Positions 1 through 5,091 of a stretch of DNA of 5,291 nucleotides are shown here, in pieces. Both the position numbers and the translations under genes were made by a program. Positions within the stretch are counted from its first letter, which is position 1; every line of letters begins with the position of its first letter. The notes under the pieces are model-generated. The model had not been told where the DNA came from and made no database searches. It worked only from the letters and a program-made list of their open reading frames with translations. Source of the DNA: CBDUXZ01 sp965371325 [NCBI: uncultured bacterium] (lineage in GTDB: Bacteria; JAUYMQ01); contig CBDUXZ010000169.1 of assembly GCA_965371325.1 (NCBI GenBank), forward strand, positions 1 through 5,291, in the 5' to 3' direction.

Positions 1-2
1 AG

Positions 3-2891
3 GGCGAGGCGCCTTTGGAAATCGTACTCGGGGAACGCGGGGAGCTTCGATTCGAGTGAATGCGTGCCTTTTAAGGTTCCCCTCGGCCCCCGCCCCGCAT
101 TCAACGGGGTTTTCAATGCGCTCCCCAGGCTCGGGACCCCGAACCCCACGCCCCAGAGAAGTGCCGGACGCGAGGGGCCGAGGCCGTCCAGCGCGCCGCA
201 GCGGACGAAGCTCTCGGCTTCGGGCTTGTTGAGCGGCACGCGTGCGAGCAGATCCCTCAAGTCCGTGAAGGGGCGCTTCCTGCGCTCGGCCGCGATCGCT
301 TCCGCCATCTCCAGGCGCAGAGCCCTCACCTGCATGAGACCGACGCGCACCGCGTTGCGCCGATCGGGCGGCACTTCCCAGCCGTGGATCGCCCGCAGCG
401 CGGCCATCTCCGCGTCCGCCTCCACACGCTCGGCGGTAAAGCGCACCTCGCTCGCGTTCACGTGCGGGAGCAGGATCTTCAGACCTATGCGCCGCGCCTC
501 CTCCACGTACTCCGACGCCGAGTAGTAGCCCCCCTCGTTCGACAGCACCGCCGCCATGAACTCCGCCGGGTGGTGCCCCTTCCAGTAGAGGCTCTCGAAG
601 CTCTCCTGCGCATAGGACGCCGAGTGCGCCTTGCAGAAGGCGTAGCCGGCGAAGCTTTCTATCTGCCGGAAGACGGTATCGATGATCGACTCCGAAACGC
701 CCTGCGCCCGCGCGCCGTCGTAAAAGCGCGCCTTGTAGGCCGCCATGGGCTTCCAGCGCCCCTTCTTCGACATGCATTTTCGCATGCCGTCGGCCTCGCC
801 GAGGCTCATCCCCGCCATCGCCGCCGCAATCTGGATGACCTGCTCCTGGTAGATGAGGCAGCCATAGGTGTCTTTCAGAATGGGCGCGAGGATGGGGTGG
901 GCGACCCGGACCTTTTCACGGCCCAGATGGCGCATGAGATAGGCCTGCTTGCCGCCGTGATTCGACACCCCGGGGCGGATGATCGAGGAGAGGGCCGTCA
1001 GCACCTCGAAATCGTCGCAACCCGACTGCCGGAAAAGTTGTTGCATGATGGGCGACTCGATGTAGAAGCACCCCTCGGTCTTTCCCTCGGCCATGAGTTT
1101 CTTCGTAAGCGGATCGTTCAGGTAGTTGATTTCAAGACTTCTCTCGGCCCTCGCTTCGCTCGGGACCTCGAAAACCGCCCGCACGGTTTCGGGGATGACC
1201 GCGAGGCCCTTCTGCCCCAGAAGATCAATCTTGATGAGCCCGGCGTCCTCCACCGGGATCATCGACCATTGCGTAACCGGAAGCCCCTTGCTTCCCATCT
1301 GGAGCGGTATGAAATCAGTAATGGGATTGGGCGCAATCACAATGCCGCAAGGGTGGGTGGCAAGGTGGCGAGGAAAACCGCCGATCCGCTTCGCGATGGA
1401 GAGAACCGTGCGGAAGGGTTCGTCGTTCACAGGAAGGGACCGCGTCACGGGCGAGGCACCGAGCACGGCATCGAGCTCACCGGGATCGGCAAAGCGGGGG
1501 AGCTTCTTCGCGAAAGCGTCGATTTCGTTTGTCGGCACGCCGAGCGCCTTGGCCGTCTCGCGAACGGCGGAGCGCACGTGCATCTGGTTCAATGTGCAGA
1601 TCATCGCCACGTGCTCGCGGCCATAGCGCTCGAAGACGTAGTCGAGCACTTCTTCGCGATCGTCCGTGCCGAAGTCGATGTCGAAGTCCGGCGGCGTGGT
1701 GCGCTCTTCGTTCAGGAAGCGCTCGAAGAAGAGGTTGTGCCGGAGGGGATCCACGTGGGTGATGTAGAGACAGTAGCTGACAATCGAGTTGGCAGCCGAG
1801 CCGCGCCCCAGACAGGGCATCCCGCGCTCGCGGGCCCAGCGCACAATGTCCCAGCAGACAAGGAAGTAATCGACGAGATTGAGCTTCTCGATCACGCCCA
1901 GCTCGTGGGAGAGCGTGTCGTAGGCCTGCCTGGTCAGGGGGCGATAGCGCACGGCGAGCCCCCGGAAGGCTTCCTTGCACAGCAGCGAGAAGGCGCTCTC
2001 GCCCTCGGGCAGATGAAAGCGCGGCGGCCTGGGGCGGCCGAGGGCGAGTTCCATCCGGCAGGCGCGCGCAATCTCCACCGTCTGCGCCAGGGCTTCGGGG
2101 AACGCGCGGAAGAGCGTGCGCATGGCGGCGGGTGTCTTGAAGAAGGCCTCCCGCGGGGCCACGGCCCCCGGCGGCAGCGATCCGACGGTCGTGTTCGTGC
2201 GCACGGCGGAGAGCACCTTATGGATGCGCCATCCCTCGGCGCGGAGGAAGTGCACCCGGTTCGTCGCGACCGTTCCGATGCCGAGGCGCCGGGCCAGATC
2301 CGTCAGGTGGAAGATCCGCTGGCGGCTCTTCGCATCGCCGACGTGCCGCAGCTCCGCGAAAAGCGTGTCGCGGGGGAGCGCACCGGCAAGCGCATGAAGA
2401 AGCGATTCGTCCGGCGTGAGGACAAAGGCGTGGCGGATGTTTCGGCGGATGGCGTCGGCGAGATCGAAAGGGGCCTCTTCCGGCGGAACGGCCTTGCCGG
2501 CGCGGCGCCCCAGAAGATCGCGCCAGCGCCGTCCCAGGTGCCGCTCGGTCACAAGGCGGCATATCTCGGCATAGCCTCTCTTGTCGCGGGCCAGCAGGAC
2601 CGCGCGGGGGGGACTGTCCCCCGGCCTGGCAACAACCGAACCCGATGTCCATGCGGCGGGGGACTGTCCCCGGACGGCCGCGGGCTCGTCCACCTCCGCG
2701 CCGAAGATCGGACGGATGCCCGCCGCCGCGCAGGCCTGCTGAAAAGGGACCGCGCCGTAAAGCCCGTTCGTGTCCGTGAGGGCCAGCGCCTCCATCCCGA
2801 ACTTCGAAGCCGCCCAAACGAGATCCTCGATCGTGCTGGCACCCGCGAGGAGCGAATGGTTTGAATGGACGTTCAGGTGAACGAAGGACAT
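3..2891 (-). CDS. dnaE2: Error-prone DNA polymerase III alpha subunit, DnaE2/ImuC-like (C-terminus beyond the left edge)
   Basis: C-family DNA polymerase, probably the extending polymerase of a translesion mutasome. The frame is open for 963 codons from ATG 2891 to the left edge; family members are usually about 1,000-1,100 residues, so mainly the C-terminal OB-fold end is missing. Visible parts: PHP domain (about 1-270), starting MSFVHLNVHSNHSLL; GRGSAANS at 362-369; catalytic PDFDIDF with Asp404 and Asp406; RHLATHPCG at 508-516; third catalytic Asp556 in KIDLLG; FYIESP at 609-614; IRPG at 639-641; YQEQ at 681-684; FCKAHSASYA at 752-761; helix-hairpin-helix region about 845-904. The PHP site looks degenerate (NVH for HVH, LTDTN for LTDH), which suggests no PHP exonuclease. 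Residues about 70-95 are an extra in-frame stretch encoded by two palindromic repeats. The start overlaps the end of the upstream polymerase gene by 19 bp, with AAGGGA 9 nt before the ATG. The housekeeping replicative DnaE is less likely, given the neighbours and sequence style. Confidence 0.96.
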   Translation of the reverse strand, partial: MSFVHLNVHSNHSLLAGASTIEDLVWAASKFGMEALALTDTNGLYGAVPFQQACAAAGIRPIFGAEVDEPAAVRGQSPAAWTSGSVVARPGDSPPRAVLLARDKRGYAEICRLVTERHLGRRWRDLLGRRAGKAVPPEEAPFDLADAIRRNIRHAFVLTPDESLLHALAGALPRDTLFAELRHVGDAKSRQRIFHLTDLARRLGIGTVATNRVHFLRAEGWRIHKVLSAVRTNTTVGSLPPGAVAPREAFFKTPAAMRTLFRAFPEALAQTVEIARACRMELALGRPRPPRFHLPEGESAFSLLCKEAFRGLAVRYRPLTRQAYDTLSHELGVIEKLNLVDYFLVCWDIVRWARERGMPCLGRGSAANSIVSYCLYITHVDPLRHNLFFERFLNEERTTPPDFDIDFGTDDREEVLDYVFERYGREHVAMICTLNQMHVRSAVRETAKALGVPTNEIDAFAKKLPRFADPGELDAVLGASPVTRSLPVNDEPFRTVLSIAKRIGGFPRHLATHPCGIVIAPNPITDFIPLQMGSKGLPVTQWSMIPVEDAGLIKIDLLGQKGLAVIPETVRAVFEVPSEARAERSLEINYLNDPLTKKLMAEGKTEGCFYIESPIMQQLFRQSGCDDFEVLTALSSIIRPGVSNHGGKQAYLMRHLGREKVRVAHPILAPILKDTYGCLIYQEQVIQIAAAMAGMSLGEADGMRKCMSKKGRWKPMAAYKARFYDGARAQGVSESIIDTVFRQIESFAGYAFCKAHSASYAQESFESLYWKGHHPAEFMAAVLSNEGGYYSASEYVEEARRIGLKILLPHVNASEVRFTAERVEADAEMAALRAIHGWEVPPDRRNAVRVGLMQVRALRLEMAEAIAAERRKRPFTDLRDLLARVPLNKPEAESFVRCGALDGLGPSRPALLWGVGFGVPSLGSALKTPLNAGRGPRGTLKGTHSLESKLPAFPEYDFQRRLA
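2605..2674. repeat. Pair of GGGGACTGTCCCC palindromes inside the dnaE2 PHP domain
   Basis: Two copies of the perfect 13-nt palindrome GGGGAC-T-GTCCCC, whose cores start 50 bp apart (GGACTGTCCC at 2611 and 2661), in the same orientation. Copy A is flanked by extra G and C runs (2606-2622), copy B spans 2658-2673. On the coding strand they read as PGDSP- and RGQSP-like peptides and sit between GAEV and the conserved AVLLARD strand of the PHP domain, where relatives normally have only a few residues. The form is that of a REP/BIME-like element. Confidence 0.8.
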
Positions 2892-4132
2892 GGGGGGGAG
2901 TCCCTTGCGGCAAGCTCGCGGCCCGTCATCACGCATTGCTCACCGAAACGCCCCCGCAGCACATCCAGGGCCTCGCACAGGCGGCGCGTAGCAAAAATGG
3001 GACGCTCCCCTTTTTCGGTAGTACCTGACCGTTTGAGCACTTCGTGGCGAAAAAGGGGAGCGTCCCTATTTTTTCGCGCACGCGGGAACAGTTCCAGCTG
3101 GCCAGTGGACCATTTGAGATCCCAGGCCTTCACGATGAGCTTGCGAACGCGTACGCGACGAGCGGCGGCGGCATGGCAAAGGGGAGCCAGGGCGTCGAAG
3201 AGCGGCGAATCGAGATCCTCCGGATCGGGGAGCAACGTCCGGCGCCACCTCTCGGTGCCGTCGGCGTAAGCGACCCCCACCGCCAGCCGCCGCGCCGCCA
3301 GGCGCTTTTGCCGGAGACGGGTGCCCAGTTTCGCCACAAGCCGTGCGAGCGCCGCCTCGAGAATCTTCCGGTCGAGCACATCGGGCTCGAACAGCGTCTC
3401 TTCGCAAAGCTCGGTGTGCAGACGCCTCCCCCGCACAGGCCGGGGGTCGATGCCGCGGGCCCGCTCGTGCAGGAGGCGCCCCGGACGCCCGAACACGCGT
3501 TCCATCGCCTCGACGGGGATGGGCGGGATGTCGCCAATGCGCGCCACGGCTAGATCATGGAGTGCCGCGGCGAGCTTCGGTCCCACGCCGGGAAGGCGCT
3601 CCACGGGGTGGGGCGCGAGAAAGGCCGGCTCGTAGCCACGGTAGACATCCAGAAGCCCCGCGCGCTTGGCCGCACCCGAGGCAACCTGGCTTGTGAGCTT
3701 GTTCGCGGCCAGTCCGATGGAGGCCTGGAGCCCCAGGCGATCACGGATCTCGCGCTGGATGCGCGCGCAGGCATCAAGTGGGCCGCCCAGAAGGCGCTCG
3801 CACCCCGTGTAGTCAAGGAAGCCCTCATCCAGGCGCGTACGCTCGATCAGCGGCGAGTAGGGAGCGAGGATGCGGAACACCGCTTCGGAAGCACGGGAGA
3901 AAAGCGCCCCATCGAAGGGAATGACGCGGGCGAGCGGCGCCAGGCGCCGGGCCTGGGCGAGGGTGAGACCCGGACGAACGCCGTCGCCGCGCGCCTCGTA
4001 GGAGGCGGAGACCACAGTGCCGCGGCTGTGGAGGTGGCTCACGATGAGCGAGCGGCGCAGGAGTGCCGGATTCTTGACACGCACCACGGAGGCGTAGAAG
4101 TCGTCGACGTTGATGTGAAGCACATGGCGCAT
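2873..4132 (-). CDS. dinB: Y-family DNA polymerase, DinB/ImuB-like, with Asn in place of the first catalytic Asp
   Basis: A 419-residue translesion-type polymerase. Palm and fingers lie in about residues 1-170, with HINVDDFYASV at 6-16, SYEARGDGVRPG at 44-55 and LDEGFLD at 101-107 (Asp102 and Glu103 present). The helix-hairpin-helix motif LPGVGPKLAAAL is at about 180-191, the little finger at about 235-340, and a clamp-binding motif QLELF at 345-349. The first metal-binding Asp of the family (Asp8 in E. coli DinB) is Asn8 here (codon AAC), so activity may be lost or reduced, as in ImuB proteins. Residues about 353-381 are an in-frame insertion encoded by a hairpin repeat, separating the clamp motif from the conserved C-terminal helix (RRLCEALDVLRGRFG). 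The frame is open upstream to 4660, but family alignment and the TGATG overlap with the upstream stop fix the start at 4132. The name dinB rests on family membership; imuB may be truer functionally. Confidence 0.95.
   Translation of the reverse strand: MRHVLHINVDDFYASVVRVKNPALLRRSLIVSHLHSRGTVVSASYEARGDGVRPGLTLAQARRLAPLARVIPFDGALFSRASEAVFRILAPYSPLIERTRLDEGFLDYTGCERLLGGPLDACARIQREIRDRLGLQASIGLAANKLTSQVASGAAKRAGLLDVYRGYEPAFLAPHPVERLPGVGPKLAAALHDLAVARIGDIPPIPVEAMERVFGRPGRLLHERARGIDPRPVRGRRLHTELCEETLFEPDVLDRKILEAALARLVAKLGTRLRQKRLAARRLAVGVAYADGTERWRRTLLPDPEDLDSPLFDALAPLCHAAAARRVRVRKLIVKAWDLKWSTGQLELFPRARKNRDAPLFRHEVLKRSGTTEKGERPIFATRRLCEALDVLRGRFGEQCVMTGRELAARDSPPCPSFT
2991..3075. repeat. REP-like hairpin inside the 3' part of the Y-family polymerase gene
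   Basis: A perfect 19-bp inverted repeat, GGGACGCTCCCCTTTTTCG at 2999-3017 and its complement at 3048-3066, with a 30-nt loop. The stem extends further through A-rich 2993-2997 and T-rich 3069-3073 with one bulge. Each arm contains a smaller palindrome (GGGA-CGC-TCCC). It encodes residues about 353-381 of the polymerase without breaking the frame. Confidence 0.85.
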
Positions 4133-4467
4133 CACAGGGACTGTCCCCCGGCGCGGCACAAACCGATCACCTTGCCCACAACCCGGAGATCGGAGACGGG
4201 AACCTGGATGGGCGTGGCTGCGTCGCCGGACTCGAAGCGGACGACCGCCGCTCCGGGCACGTGGCGGTAGAGCGCATCGCGCCCGCCGATCTCCGCGATA
4301 ATTACCTCCCCCGCCCTGATCGCCTGGCGCGTCTCGACGATGACCGTGTCTCCCGGCGCGTAGATCCGCTCGGAGAGCCCCTCGCCCCGGAGCCGGCGCC
4401 GGGAGAGCCGGCGCAGCATGCCGGCCTCGCGGAGGGCCGGTTTCCATCCAGGTGCACTCTCCACCAT
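4132..4467 (-). CDS. Short LexA/UmuD-like S24-fold protein lacking the catalytic Ser and Lys
   Basis: A 111-residue protein matching only the second half of the LexA/UmuD C-terminal domain. YAPGDTVIVE (36-45), IRAGEVIIAEIGG (50-62) and DLRVVGKVIGL (93-103) follow the LexA pattern DGDLVIV...NGDIVVA...GKVVGV. No DNA-binding helix-turn-helix and no convincing cleavage-site region precede it. Counting without gaps from the conserved GD, the nucleophile position of GxSM is Gly30 (GEGL) and the lysine position is Tyr67 (ALYRH), so autocleavage appears impossible. It heads the mutasome operon and overlaps the polymerase start by one base (TGATG). The last residues (CRAGGQSL) are encoded partly by a GGGACTGTCCC palindrome and extend past the usual end. 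Start uncertain: ATG 4467 has GGTGGA only 3 nt away; ATG 4419 (95 residues) has GAGG 5 nt upstream. It could be a regulatory or scaffold remnant of UmuD/LexA, or a decaying gene. Confidence 0.78.
   Translation of the reverse strand: MVESAPGWKPALREAGMLRRLSRRRLRGEGLSERIYAPGDTVIVETRQAIRAGEVIIAEIGGRDALYRHVPGAAVVRFESGDAATPIQVPVSDLRVVGKVIGLCRAGGQSL
4137..4165. repeat. Third GGGACTGTCCC copy at the S24-like/polymerase junction
   Basis: GGGACTGTCCCCCGGC at the 3' end of the S24-like gene, only a few bases before the polymerase start codon. Aligned with copy A in dnaE2 from GGACTGTCCC onward, about 25 of 29 bases agree, more than the palindrome alone explains. It forms the last codons of the S24-like gene and displaces any ordinary ribosome binding site of the polymerase gene. 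Confidence 0.65.
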
Positions 4468-4513
4468 CGTTCCACCGTGTGTTGATGGCGAACAAAAAGC
4501 GAAAGTCATTCTC
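4468..4513 (-). promoter_or_regulatory. Upstream region of the mutasome operon with a candidate LexA-type operator
   Basis: The interval between the terminator and the first operon gene must hold its promoter. A GAAC-N7-GAAA direct repeat (plus strand 4490-4504; TTTC-N7-GTTC on the gene strand) differs by one base from the alphaproteobacterial SOS box GAAC-N7-GAAC. An overlapping weak dyad TGTT-N7-AACA lies at 4480-4494. TTGAGA (4515-4510 on the gene strand) could serve as a -35, but no good -10 follows at normal spacing, so no promoter is called precisely. SOS control is expected for such cassettes, but the operator here is only a candidate. Confidence 0.35.
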
Positions 4514-4555
4514 AAAAAAACGGGGCTGAAATGCGCGCGCATCCACTCCCCTTTT
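4514..4555 (-). terminator. Intrinsic terminator of the DUF3024 gene
   Basis: Reading the minus strand just after the stop: AAAAGGGG, an imperfect stem containing the 12-bp palindrome ATGCGCGCGCAT (4531-4542), then CCCC-G and seven T residues (4514-4520). Outer pairs are 4522-4525 with 4548-4551. GC-rich hairpin plus U-tract gives the normal rho-independent shape, although the middle of the stem has mismatches. It separates the DUF3024 gene from the polymerase operon. Confidence 0.62.
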
Positions 4556-4557
4556 GC

Positions 4558-4899
4558 TCAACCCCAGAAGCATCCCCAGGGATCCTTCGCGATCTCGTCC
4601 ATGCATCGGCTGGACGGCGCAATGAAGGGGCGCTCCTCGATGTCGTGATAGGTCCACCACCGGCCGCTGCCGCGGCGCCAGAACAGTTCGAACTTAGCAT
4701 CCATGACCGAGCGGAGTTGCGCGATCGGCATCTGGAGTTGCTTTGCGTTCGCTGCGCTTCGGTAATGGTGGTAGATCGTGTAGCCCTCCGCCGTTCGTAC
4801 AACGTGAACCTCACCTCGGGGCACACGCGGTTGAAGGACGCGGCGGATGTCATCAATTTGAATCTCCGTTGTTTCCGGATTTTCGGCGCACAAAGCCAT
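4558..4899 (-). CDS. DUF3024-type small protein of unknown function
   Basis: A 113-residue protein from ATG 4899, preceded by GGAG with 9-nt spacing. A TTG at 4920 in the same frame lacks such a site. The C-terminal half (about 57-113) fits the DUF3024 pattern: a basic/aromatic strand KFELFWRRGSGRWWTYHDI, then a short helix and the ending DPWGCFWG, typically DPxGCFFG or DPTGxFWG in that family. The N-terminal half (IQIDDIRRVLQPRVP, then HVVRTAEGYTIYHHYR) looks like the usual leader of longer family members. No signal peptide or membrane segment is visible, so it is probably cytosolic. No biochemical function is known to me for this family. It has its own upstream region and a terminator directly after the stop, so it is probably transcribed apart from the mutasome genes. 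Family recognition is from memory of the sequence pattern. Confidence 0.8.
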   Translation of the reverse strand: MALCAENPETTEIQIDDIRRVLQPRVPRGEVHVVRTAEGYTIYHHYRSAANAKQLQMPIAQLRSVMDAKFELFWRRGSGRWWTYHDIEERPFIAPSSRCMDEIAKDPWGCFWG

Positions 4900-5091
4900 T
4901 TGGGGGGTCTCCGCAGCCAACTAAAAAGAGTGAGCGAGTGTGAAACGACTTTCACATCTTGACGGGTACCGATGCTTTGTTCAGGCATCATACGCCCATC
5001 ACCTTGGAATTGCTAGGAATTTCTTAAGGGTTTCCGGGCCTCTCCAAGCCACTTTCGAAAGGCCCCCTAAACGCTTGAAGCAAAAGGATTT
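4900..5091 (-). promoter_or_regulatory. Intergenic region upstream of the DUF3024 gene, with possible promoter
   Basis: This non-coding stretch is visibly more AT-rich than the genes around it. A -10-like TATGAT lies on the gene strand at 4992-4987; 17 nt further upstream is only TAGCAA, a poor -35. Downstream, in the presumed 5' leader, are a small stem GATGC/GCATC (4971-4989) and the TGTGA-N8-TCACA dyad (4939-4956). A hairpin GGGCCT/AGGCCC with an 18-nt loop (5036-5065) follows the upstream gene but lacks a T-run, so I do not call it a terminator. No ORF of its own is convincing here. Confidence 0.35.
4939..4956. promoter_or_regulatory. 18-bp dyad TGTGAAA-CGAC-TTTCACA
   Basis: Perfect 7-bp inverted repeat with a 4-bp centre, about 40-60 bp before the DUF3024 start codon. 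It resembles a CRP/FNR-type half-site pair (TGTGA...TCACA), but the gap is 8 rather than the usual 6. It may be an operator for a dimeric regulator or a 5'-leader hairpin. Confidence 0.4.

Noticed and set aside
64-525. Plus-strand frame of 153 codons and other short plus-strand frames
   Set aside because: All lie opposite confirmed minus-strand genes and show composition typical of antisense shadows.
384-2864. An 826-codon open frame on the plus strand
   Set aside because: It lies in exact codon register opposite dnaE2 and its translation is arginine- and histidine-rich without any recognisable motif. GC-rich coding DNA often leaves the antisense frame open.
2605-3075. CRISPR-like spacing of the palindromes
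   Set aside because: Only two like units at one site and a different hairpin at the other, with coding DNA between them; no regular array or cas gene.
4133-4660. Upstream extension of the Y-family polymerase frame to a start at 4660
   Set aside because: The extra 176 residues overlap the S24-like gene and part of the DUF3024 gene, are low-complexity, and Y-family proteins begin at the HINVDDF segment.
4900-4920. TTG start at 4920 for the DUF3024 gene
   Set aside because: ATG 4899 has GGAG at 9-nt spacing; the seven extra codons contain that site.
4512-4991. A 159-codon minus-strand frame starting MMPEQSIG
   Set aside because: It overlaps the DUF3024 gene in another frame, runs into the terminator and matches no family pattern; the other frame has clear DUF3024 features and a good ribosome binding site.
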